Shown: positions 1-5,781 of the stretch, piece by piece
Layout of the letters: every line of letters starts with the position of its first letter
How positions within the stretch are numbered: the stretch's first letter is position 1
Assembly: GCA_021789355.1 (NCBI GenBank)
Contig: JAJYJR010000222.1
Span: 1 to 8,972, forward strand
Source of the DNA: Chloroflexota bacterium
GTDB lineage: Bacteria; Chloroflexota; Limnocylindria; Limnocylindrales; CSP1-4
Direction: 5' to 3'
Length of the DNA: 8,972 nucleotides
Program-made: the position numbers and the translations under genes
The notes under the pieces: generated by a model
What the model saw: the letters and a program-made list of their open reading frames with translations, nothing else
What the model was told of the DNA's origin: nothing
Databases searched by the model: none

Positions 1-1
1 C

Positions 2-2077
2 GTGTGGCTCGCGCCGGCCGACGGCTCGACCCCGGCCCGCCAGCTCACGCTCGGGTCGCGCCACGACACGCATCCGCGCTGGAGCCCCGATGGCACCCGG
101 CTGGCCTTCCTGTCCGACCGCGAGGCGGTACTCGAGGCCGGGGGTGGCGGATTCCGACCTGACCACGCTGCCTTCGGGCGACGTCGCGGCGACGTGCCGG
201 GGGAGGGCCCGGCCGAGCTCGCGGACGGGGCGACGCAGGTCTGGATCCTTCCTGTGGCGGGAGGCGAGGCGGCCGAGCTGACGCGGCTGCCGCACGGCGT
301 GCGGGACCTGGCATGGAGCCCGGATGGGTCGCGGCTGTGCGTGCTGAGCACCTCGGAGACGGCGACCGCGTCGACACGGCGCCAGCGCGAGCCCGGTGAG
401 CCCCCGGAGTCGGACTACCGTTTCATCGACCGTCTGCAGTACCAGTACAACGGCGCGGGCTTCACCCACGATCGCTTCGCTCACCTGTGGCTGGTCGACG
501 CCGGTTCGGGCGACGTCCGCCGGCTGACGGCCGGGCCGTACAACGACGGAGCCTTCGACTGGAGCCCGGACGGCCGGCGGATCGTGTTCGAGTCGCGGCG
601 GCACCGTGACCACGACCTGGACTGGCAGATGGAGTTGTTCCTGCTCGACGTGGAGACCGGGCGCATCGGACGGCTCACCGGGGGCCGCGGCCGCCGCGAC
701 TTCTCGGCACCGGCCTGGAGCCCGGACGGCCGCTGGATCGCCGCGGTCGGCCACCGTTACCAGGGACGCGGTCCGGCGCGCCGGGACGTCTGGCGGTTCC
801 CCGCGGCGCCGGAGCAGGAGGGCGTGGACCTCACGGGCGCGACCGACCTGATGGTGGGTGCCAGCATGGGCAGCGACCTGTTCGGCGGCGGCGGCCCCAC
901 CCTTCACTGGAGCGGCGACGGCCGCTGGATCACGTTCACCGCGCCGATCGAGGGCAGCTATGAGCTCTGGCGCGTCGAGGCGGAGTCGGCGGCGAGCGGC
1001 TCGACGGTCGGCGACTCGACGGCCCGGGTCGAGCGGCTGACTGCCGGCCGGCACTACCTCTCGCGGATCCACCAGGTGGCGCTGGACGGAGGAGCCGTCC
1101 GTGTCGCCGCGACCCTGGCCGATGCCACCCATCCGTTCGAGGTGGTGGTGGCCGACTTCGCGCCCGACCCGACCTCGCCGGTCCCCATGGGCGCCCTGCG
1201 GCGCGTCAGCGACCTGATGGCCACGCGCTGGGCGGACGTGTCGCTCGTGGAGCCCGAGACCCGCTGGCACGAGGTGGACGGCCGCCGGATCCAGGGCTGG
1301 TTCTACCCGGCGCCCGCCCGCGATGACGGCCGGCCCGCTCCGCTGGTCGTCGAGATCCACGGGGGACCGGCGACCCTGTACGGGCACTCGCTGTTCTGGG
1401 AATGGCAGTGCCTGGTCGCGGCGGGAATGAGCGTCTACGCATGCAACCCGCGCGGGTCCGAGGGCTACGGCCAGGACTTCGTGCGGGGCAACTTCCGCGA
1501 CTGGGGCGACGGCCCCATGGCCGACGTGATGGCGGGGGTGGATGCACTGGTGGCTGGGGGGCTGGCCGACCCGGACCGGCTCGGGGTGACCGGCGGCTCG
1601 TACGGCGGCTACCTGACCAGCTGGATCGTGGGGCACACCGACCGCTTCAAGGCCGCGCTCACCGCGCGGTCGGTCAACGACATGACCTCGCAGATGCTCT
1701 CCGGCGACATCGGTGGCCCCATGTTCGGGATCGAGGAGTACGGCGTGAACCCGTGGGAGGATCACGAGCTGTACTGGCGGCACAGCCCCATCGCGTATGC
1801 CGGCCGGGTGCGCACGCCGCTGCTGATCCAGCACGCGGAGAAGGACCTTCGCGTGCCGATCACGCAGGCCGAGGAGTTCTTCGCCGTGCTGCGCGCGTTC
1901 CGGCGTCCGGTGCGGCTCATGCGGGTGCCCGACGAGTCCCACGAGCTGACCAGGAGCGGGACGCCCTTCCGGCGCGTCGAGAACGTCGTGCAGGTGGTGG
2001 GCTGGTTCCGGCACTTCCTGGTGCGGGGCCGCCGGGGCCTGCCTCCGCTGCCGCGGGAGAAGCGCATCCGACCGTGA
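2..2077 (+). CDS. S9-family serine peptidase (prolyl oligopeptidase / acylaminoacyl-peptidase type), 5' partial
   Basis: Serine peptidase or dipeptidyl/acylaminoacyl peptidase that cleaves short peptides, probably in the cytoplasm since no signal is visible. An N-terminal beta-propeller is marked by five WSPDG-type blade motifs whose Trp lie at about residues 27, 105, 187, 239 and 303 (the last is WSGDG). A C-terminal alpha/beta hydrolase domain follows: oxyanion-region HGGP at 453-456, NPRGS at 482-486, nucleophile Ser533 in GGSYGGY, then Asp615 (EKDLRVP) and His647 (DESHE) as the rest of the triad. Numbering is from the first in-frame codon, GTG at base 2. Family members usually carry about 40-50 more residues before the first blade, so the true start is probably left of the window. 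A Gly/Arg-rich insertion sits at about residues 45-78. The gene ends in TGA, with no operon partner visible. The family is certain; the peptide substrate is unknown. Confidence 0.93.
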   Translation: MWLAPADGSTPARQLTLGSRHDTHPRWSPDGTRLAFLSDREAVLEAGGGGFRPDHAAFGRRRGDVPGEGPAELADGATQVWILPVAGGEAAELTRLPHGVRDLAWSPDGSRLCVLSTSETATASTRRQREPGEPPESDYRFIDRLQYQYNGAGFTHDRFAHLWLVDAGSGDVRRLTAGPYNDGAFDWSPDGRRIVFESRRHRDHDLDWQMELFLLDVETGRIGRLTGGRGRRDFSAPAWSPDGRWIAAVGHRYQGRGPARRDVWRFPAAPEQEGVDLTGATDLMVGASMGSDLFGGGGPTLHWSGDGRWITFTAPIEGSYELWRVEAESAASGSTVGDSTARVERLTAGRHYLSRIHQVALDGGAVRVAATLADATHPFEVVVADFAPDPTSPVPMGALRRVSDLMATRWADVSLVEPETRWHEVDGRRIQGWFYPAPARDDGRPAPLVVEIHGGPATLYGHSLFWEWQCLVAAGMSVYACNPRGSEGYGQDFVRGNFRDWGDGPMADVMAGVDALVAGGLADPDRLGVTGGSYGGYLTSWIVGHTDRFKAALTARSVNDMTSQMLSGDIGGPMFGIEEYGVNPWEDHELYWRHSPIAYAGRVRTPLLIQHAEKDLRVPITQAEEFFAVLRAFRRPVRLMRVPDESHELTRSGTPFRRVENVVQVVGWFRHFLVRGRRGLPPLPREKRIRP

Positions 2078-2108
2078 CGGCCTGGCTGCGAGGGTAGGCC
2101 GGGCGGCT

Positions 2109-2120
2109 ACCCACGTGGGT
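2109..2120. repeat. 12-bp perfect palindrome between the peptidase and cupredoxin genes
   Basis: ACCCACGTGGGT reads identically on both strands. It lies 32 bases after the peptidase stop and 107 bases before the next start. The CACGTG core could bind a dimeric regulator of the next gene. As RNA, the arms have almost no loop and no T-run follows, so it is a poor intrinsic terminator. The remainder of this 150-base gap shows nothing recognisable apart from the ribosome binding site near its end. Confidence 0.3.
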
Positions 2121-2227
2121 GGGTCGCTCACGACCATCGGCATGGCTTGGCGGGCCCTGCGCCCCTGTGGAGGTGGGCGCGACGGCCGTAGCGTCCCCAT
2201 CGTCAAGCGTCCCACTCGGAGCCACCG

Positions 2228-3055
2228 ATGTCCCGGCAGCGTCCCGTTCGCTCCCTGTTTCTGCGTGCCCTCGGTGGCGTCGCCGTCGCGGCGCTCGCCA
2301 CGGGCTGTGCCGGCACGGCCGCCGGGCCGGCGTGGACCGAATCCGCCGCCGGTCACGCCCTCCCCGGGCCGGTGACCGCCGTGTCGGTCCCCGCAGCCGG
2401 TCCCGTGGCCGCGGTACGGGCCGTGGCCCGCCCCGCCCCGCTCGGTGCCTCCGGCACGCTCGTCTCGACTGGTGGTGAGACCTCATCCGCCGCCACCGGG
2501 GCCGCGCCGACGACCGGCGGCGCCGGGTCCGCCGCTAGGTCCGCCGCCGCCGGGTCCACCGCGGCGGCGGCGAGCACCCACGTGTACCTCACGATCGTGA
2601 CCGGCGACATGATCGGGAAGACGGATTACCCGGCGTACATCCCCTCCGACTTCGTGCTGCCGGCGTACTCCACGGTGACCGTGACCGTGACCGACTTCGA
2701 CAGCGCCACGCCGCTGCCCAAGGGGCTGCAGGTCTACGCGCGGGCACAGGGGATCGTCGGCGGCACGTTCACGGTCACGCCCATCGACCCGAAGTCCCCG
2801 AATGCCGCGGCCGGGCCGACCACGACCCACACCTCACTGGACCCGGCGGACGTCGCGCACACGCTGACGGCTCCCGGGCTCGGGCTGAACGTGCCGATCG
2901 CGCCGTTCGCTCGGGTGACCTTCACGGTCCGCACCGGCGCGCCGGGCACGTACACCTGGCACTGCATGGACCCCTGCGGTGGTGGACCGACCGGCTGGGG
3001 CACCGCGATGGCGGCGCGGAGCGGCTACATGGAGGGCACGATCACCGTCGCATAG
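2228..3055 (+). CDS. Secreted lipoprotein with C-terminal cupredoxin domain
   Basis: Probable membrane-anchored, extracytoplasmic copper-binding protein of 275 aa. The N-terminus has basic residues, a hydrophobic stretch (residues 10-24) and a lipobox LATGC, so Cys27 is the predicted lipidated residue. Residues 28 to about 115 form an Ala/Gly/Pro/Thr/Ser-rich spacer typical of wall-spanning linkers. The C-terminal ~155 residues are beta-rich and end in cupredoxin signatures: AHTLT (His211), LGLNVPI, then YTWHCMDPCG with His245, Cys246 and Cys250, then GYMEG with Met268. These His/Cys/Met residues are candidate copper ligands. ATG 2228 is chosen because GGAG at 2218-2221 lies six bases upstream and the signal peptide starts there. 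Redox partner or copper-delivery role cannot be read from the sequence; no oxidase genes adjoin it. The cupredoxin fold is well supported, the metal site is an inference. Confidence 0.8.
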   Translation: MSRQRPVRSLFLRALGGVAVAALATGCAGTAAGPAWTESAAGHALPGPVTAVSVPAAGPVAAVRAVARPAPLGASGTLVSTGGETSSAATGAAPTTGGAGSAARSAAAGSTAAAASTHVYLTIVTGDMIGKTDYPAYIPSDFVLPAYSTVTVTVTDFDSATPLPKGLQVYARAQGIVGGTFTVTPIDPKSPNAAAGPTTTHTSLDPADVAHTLTAPGLGLNVPIAPFARVTFTVRTGAPGTYTWHCMDPCGGGPTGWGTAMAARSGYMEGTITVA

Positions 3056-3063
3056 GCGCGGGC

Positions 3064-3088
3064 CCAGCCACATCGTGCGTGGTCCTGG
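3064..3088 (+). terminator. Possible hairpin after the cupredoxin gene
   Basis: An imperfect stem-loop starts nine bases after the stop. CCAG and CCAC (3064-3071) can pair with GTGG (3079-3082) and CTGG (3085-3088) around a seven-base loop, with a two-base bulge. No T-run follows, as is common in high-GC bacteria, so a terminator role is only possible. Confidence 0.25.
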
Positions 3089-3136
3089 TGCGGCGACTGC
3101 TCCGAGAGGACTCACGGCGAAATCGGCCCGCGGACC

Positions 3137-3156
3137 TTGACGGGGCCCGCTACCAT
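3137..3156 (+). promoter_or_regulatory. Candidate promoter elements of the lacI-type gene
   Basis: TTGACG (3137-3142) resembles a -35 hexamer and TACCAT (3151-3156) resembles an actinobacterial -10. They are only eight bases apart, so they cannot be one standard promoter pair. If TACCAT is the -10, transcription would begin at about 3162-3165, on the candidate GTG start codons, giving a leaderless mRNA. The same two elements recur, seven bases apart, before the transporter genes (5703-5721), which supports a shared promoter architecture. Confidence 0.35.
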
Positions 3157-3158
3157 TC

Positions 3159-4310
3159 GTGCCAGTGAAATCGGTACCAGTCACACCGCCCGCCGCCGTG
3201 CGCAAGCCGGCCACGATCAAAGACGTCGCGGCCCGGGCAGGCGTCTCGACGGCCACGGTGTCCCGGTTCCTCAACGGCAACCGGGTGCGGCAGGCGCAGC
3301 GCATCGGCGAAGCGATCGAGGCGCTCACCTTTCGGCCGAACCAGCTCGCCCGGAGTCTGAAGTCGGGTTCCACGCGAACCATCGGCGTGCTGGTGCCGGA
3401 CATCTCGAACCCGTTCTTCGCGGATGTCGTGAAGGGCGTCGAGTCCGTCATGCGGGCCGGCGAGTACAGTCTGCTCCTCTGCAACACCGACGAGAACGTC
3501 GAGCGGGAGAGGACAGTTATCAACCTCCTGCTGCAGAAGCAGGTCGACGGGATCCTGATGGCCCCTGCGACGGAGTGGTCGGACGCGCCGCTCATGCTGC
3601 GTGCGCGCCGCGTCCCGGTCGTGCTCATCGATCGGCGGATCGAGGCCGAAGATTTCGACGTCGTGCTCGTGGACAACGTCAACGGATCGGCGCATGCGGC
3701 GGAGTACCTGGTCTCGCTGGGGCATGAGCGGATCGCGATGATCTCGGGCCCGCTCGACACCACGCCGGGCCGGGAGCGGTACGAGGGGTTTCTCGAGGGG
3801 CTGCGGACCACGGGCCACGAGCTCGATGAGCGCTACCTGGAGGTGGCGGACTTCCGCGAGGACGGCGGCTACCAGGCCGCCCTGCGCCTGCTGGCCGTGC
3901 GCCCCGCTCCCACCGCGCTGTTCGTCTCGAACAATCTGATGTCGATCGGCGCCCTCCGCGCCATTCACAACCTGGGTATCCGTCTCCCCATGGAGATGTC
4001 GTTTGTCGGCTTCGACGATCTCGCCCTGGCCGAGCTCACCTCCCCGCCCCTGACGGTGATCTCACGCCCGAGCACAGAGCAGGGCGTCCTCGCGATGCGC
4101 CTCCTGAAGTTCCGGATGGAGGACACCGCGGAGGCCGCGCCCCGGAAGATCGTGCTGGAAACCCGACTGACCGTGCGAGGGTCGTGCGCGGGACCGCCGG
4201 CTGAACCATCCCTGACGGGCGGACTGGTGCCGTCAACCGGGGCGACGGCCCGCCGGATCGCGGGCGATCTCGACACGGCGCACGAACCGGCGGCGACCGG
4301 GACACCGTGA
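3159..4310 (+). CDS. LacI-family transcriptional regulator
   Basis: DNA-binding sugar-responsive regulator, most likely a repressor, of 383 aa. The N-terminal helix-turn-helix is textbook: TIKDVAARAGVSTATVSRFLNG at residues 19-40. It is followed by a hinge-helix segment FRPNQLARSL and a periplasmic-binding-protein-like effector domain beginning STRTIGVLVPDISNPFF and continuing through VSNNLMSIGALRAI and SFVGFDDLALAELTSPPLT. The fold normally ends near TVRGS at about residue 347; the last ~35 residues are an extra Pro/Ala/Thr-rich tail. The start is uncertain: GTG codons at 3159, 3165 and 3198 are all in frame before the HTH and none has a clear Shine-Dalgarno. The operator-like element at 3165 overlaps the first two, suggesting autoregulation and perhaps a leaderless mRNA. 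It is followed after 33 bases by the EthD gene and heads the sugar locus, so it probably controls that locus. The ligand is unknown. Confidence 0.93.
   Translation: MPVKSVPVTPPAAVRKPATIKDVAARAGVSTATVSRFLNGNRVRQAQRIGEAIEALTFRPNQLARSLKSGSTRTIGVLVPDISNPFFADVVKGVESVMRAGEYSLLLCNTDENVERERTVINLLLQKQVDGILMAPATEWSDAPLMLRARRVPVVLIDRRIEAEDFDVVLVDNVNGSAHAAEYLVSLGHERIAMISGPLDTTPGRERYEGFLEGLRTTGHELDERYLEVADFREDGGYQAALRLLAVRPAPTALFVSNNLMSIGALRAIHNLGIRLPMEMSFVGFDDLALAELTSPPLTVISRPSTEQGVLAMRLLKFRMEDTAEAAPRKIVLETRLTVRGSCAGPPAEPSLTGGLVPSTGATARRIAGDLDTAHEPAATGTP
3165..3184. promoter_or_regulatory. Candidate LacI operator at the start of the regulator gene
   Basis: GTGAAATCGGTACCAGTCAC has outer symmetric arms GTGA and TCAC and contains the GGTACC palindrome slightly off centre. 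Its first 12 bases match the left arm of the inverted repeat at 5728-5756 at 11 of 12 positions. It lies eight bases downstream of the possible -10 TACCAT, where a bound repressor would block transcription start. A related GCGAAATCGG occurs 48 bases upstream at 3117-3126. It also encodes the first residues of the regulator if translation begins at 3159. This is an inference from the repeat and position. Confidence 0.45.
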
Positions 4311-4320
4311 CCCGATCGGG
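4311..4320. repeat. 10-bp perfect palindrome after the regulator stop
   Basis: CCCGATCGGG begins directly after the regulator's TGA and lies 23 bases before the EthD start. It may be a chance palindrome or a protein-binding site. The RNA hairpin would have a three-pair stem only, so it is not a convincing terminator. Confidence 0.2.
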
Positions 4321-4343
4321 CCTGGCACGTCTGGAGGCACACG

Positions 4344-4688
4344 ATGATCAAGCTGGTTGCGTTGCTGAAGCGGAAGCCGCACCTGACGCCCCAGGACTTT
4401 GAGCGGCGCTGGTTGGAGGAGCACACGCAGATCTCGAGGCGGCTTCCGGGACTGCTCGCCTACCGGATCAACATCTCCACCGCCCGCCAACCTGCGGGCT
4501 CGGAGGCGGAGCCGATCTACGACGGCACGGCCGAGATGTGGTGGGAAAGCATCGACGCCATGGAGGCCTCCTTCGAGAGCGCGATCGGGGTGGCCGCGGG
4601 CGCCGACGCCGACCAGTTCGCCGAGGTCAGGATCCACGTGTACACCGAGGAACACATCGTCATTCCTGGTCCTGCGGACGCCGCCTGA
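4344..4688 (+). CDS. EthD-domain small protein (dimeric alpha-beta barrel)
   Basis: A 114-aa cytoplasmic protein of the EthD type. It opens MIKLVALLKRKPHLTPQDFE, followed by RRWLEEHTQISRRLPGLLAYR, the usual EthD pattern of beta strand, helix with an F..RW..EH face, and LPG..Y. A second half, AEMWWESIDAMEASFES...FAEVRIHVYTEEHIV, follows the same strand-helix-strand plan with a closing strand. Such proteins form dimeric ferredoxin-like barrels. EthD itself is needed for ethyl tert-butyl ether degradation but its chemistry is not established, so no reaction is assigned. ATG 4344 is supported by GGAGG (4333-4337) six bases upstream. It lies between the LacI regulator and the sugar kinase with short gaps (33 and 47 bases), suggesting a sugar-pathway role, for example on the imported sugar or a downstream intermediate. 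The structurally related mutarotase RhaM shows that this fold can act on sugars, but sequence homology to RhaM is not claimed. Confidence 0.8.
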   Translation: MIKLVALLKRKPHLTPQDFERRWLEEHTQISRRLPGLLAYRINISTARQPAGSEAEPIYDGTAEMWWESIDAMEASFESAIGVAAGADADQFAEVRIHVYTEEHIVIPGPADAA

Positions 4689-4735
4689 CGGGGCCGCCCG
4701 CGCACCCAACGACAAGAACGTGAGGTGAGGGTCCC

Positions 4736-5674
4736 ATGGCGAGCCAGCCGCGCATCTGCGTCGTCGGCAGCTGCATGATCGACCTGATCTCACGAGTCCC
4801 GAGGCTGCCGACGCTCGGGGAGACGCTGATGGGGCACTCCTTCCACATGGGATACGGCGGGAAGGGCGCGAACCAGGCCACGGCAGCGGCCAGGCTCGGT
4901 GCCCGAGTGTCGATGGTTGCCAGGGTCGGCAACGACGTCTTCGGCGAGGGGACCGTTGAGAATTTCCGCTCTCATGGCATCGACACCCGGTTTGTGCTGG
5001 TGGACGGAGAGCGGTTCTCGGGTGTCGCGCCGATCTTCGTGGACGACCGCGCCGCGAACGTGATTGTCATCGTTCCCGGAGCGAACTTCGGCCTCACGCC
5101 CGACGATGTCCGTGCGGCTCGCGCCGAGATCGGCCAGGCGGACATCCTCTGCTGTCAGCTCGAGGTCCCCGTGGAGACGACGCTGGAGGCGCTTCGCATC
5201 GCGCGCGCCGCGGGCGTCACGACAATCCTGAACCCCGCTCCGGCAGCACCGCTGCCGGACGAGCTCCTGTCTATCACCGACATCTGCGTCCCGAACGAGG
5301 TCGAGATCCAGATGCTCACGGGGCACTCCGCCCAGACGATCGAGGACACCGAGCGCGCGGCGCAACTCCTCCGCGCGCGAGGGCCCCGCGACGTGATCGT
5401 CACCCTGGGAAGCCGGGGCTCGCTCATCGTCACCGCGGGAGCGAGCCACCATGTACCGGCGGTGCCGGTGGACGCCGTGGATCCGACAGGAGCGGGGGAC
5501 GAGTTCATCGGGGCCCTGGCGGTGTTCCTGGCCGAAGGCCGCCAGATGACGGAGGCGGTGCGCGGGGCTGGTGCCGCCGCTGCATTGTCGGTCACCCGCA
5601 TCGGAACCCAGGTCTCGTTTCCGGCTCGAGAGGAACTCGAAGCGTTCCTGGGGTCGCACGACCGGCAAGCCTGA
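4736..5674 (+). CDS. PfkB/ribokinase-family carbohydrate kinase
   Basis: ATP-dependent sugar kinase of 312 aa, close in length and layout to ribokinase (about 305-310 aa), acting in the cytoplasm to trap an imported sugar as a phosphate. Visible motifs are the N-terminal CVVGSCMIDL strand with Asp16 at the sugar site, substrate loop GGKGANQA (residues 41-48), NPAP at 166-169, PNEVE at 186-190 (the metal/phosphate-binding NxxE region), and the anion-hole/catalytic motif DPTGAGDEF at 249-257 with catalytic base Asp255. Glu256 replaces the Thr, Ser or Ala more usual after that Asp. ATG 4736 follows a GAGGTGAGG Shine-Dalgarno (4722-4730) by five bases. It ends 107 bases before the ABC ATPase gene. 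Ribose is a reasonable guess from overall similarity, but the neighbouring CUT1-type transporter is not the usual ribose importer, so another pentose, a nucleoside or a ketose is possible. No symbol is assigned. Confidence 0.9.
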   Translation: MASQPRICVVGSCMIDLISRVPRLPTLGETLMGHSFHMGYGGKGANQATAAARLGARVSMVARVGNDVFGEGTVENFRSHGIDTRFVLVDGERFSGVAPIFVDDRAANVIVIVPGANFGLTPDDVRAARAEIGQADILCCQLEVPVETTLEALRIARAAGVTTILNPAPAAPLPDELLSITDICVPNEVEIQMLTGHSAQTIEDTERAAQLLRARGPRDVIVTLGSRGSLIVTAGASHHVPAVPVDAVDPTGAGDEFIGALAVFLAEGRQMTEAVRGAGAAAALSVTRIGTQVSFPAREELEAFLGSHDRQA

Positions 5675-5702
5675 CGAGCCCGTCCGCAGTAGTCGGCCGC
5701 GC

Positions 5703-5721
5703 TTGACGACCGGGATAGGAT
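5703..5721 (+). promoter_or_regulatory. Candidate promoter elements of the transporter operon
   Basis: TTGACG (5703-5708) and TAGGAT (5716-5721) lie in the only sizeable gap of the sugar locus. They are seven bases apart, too close to act together as -35 and -10. If TAGGAT is the -10, the start site falls at about 5728, the first base of the inverted repeat. The same pair of elements precedes the regulator gene. The assignment is tentative. Confidence 0.4.
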
Positions 5722-5727
5722 GGCCAA

Positions 5728-5756
5728 GTGAAATCGATATGGGTAATCGATCTCAC
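5728..5756. promoter_or_regulatory. 29-bp inverted repeat, candidate LacI-family operator
   Basis: Left arm GTGAAATCGAT (5728-5738) and right arm ATCGATCTCAC (5746-5756) are reverse complements at 10 of 11 positions, separated by ATGGGTA. The element is conspicuously AT-rich for this sequence. It lies six bases downstream of the possible -10 TAGGAT and 25 bases before the ATPase start codon. Each arm holds an ATCGAT with the central CG typical of LacI-family sites. The left arm recurs at the regulator gene start (3165). Binding by the adjacent LacI protein is the simplest reading; the spacing is longer than the usual 14-20 bp LacI site, so two dimers or a different regulator remain possible. 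Confidence 0.6.
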
Positions 5757-5781
5757 ATCCGGGCTGCGAGAGGAGTGACGA

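Noticed and set aside
1402..2097. 231-codon plus-strand frame inside the peptidase gene
   Set aside because: It overlaps the catalytic domain in another frame and is low-complexity Arg/Gly/Ala-rich.
2506..2575. GC-rich GCCGCC-type repeats as a possible structural DNA element
   Set aside because: They are in frame and encode the Ala/Gly/Ser linker of the lipoprotein, which explains them.
2677..2697. GTGACC triplication in the cupredoxin gene as a possible regulatory repeat
   Set aside because: It simply encodes an alternating Val-Thr beta strand in frame.
2834..3811. 325-codon minus-strand frame across the cupredoxin 3' end and the regulator
   Set aside because: It overlaps two supported plus-strand genes and the likely promoter between them; no motif is visible.
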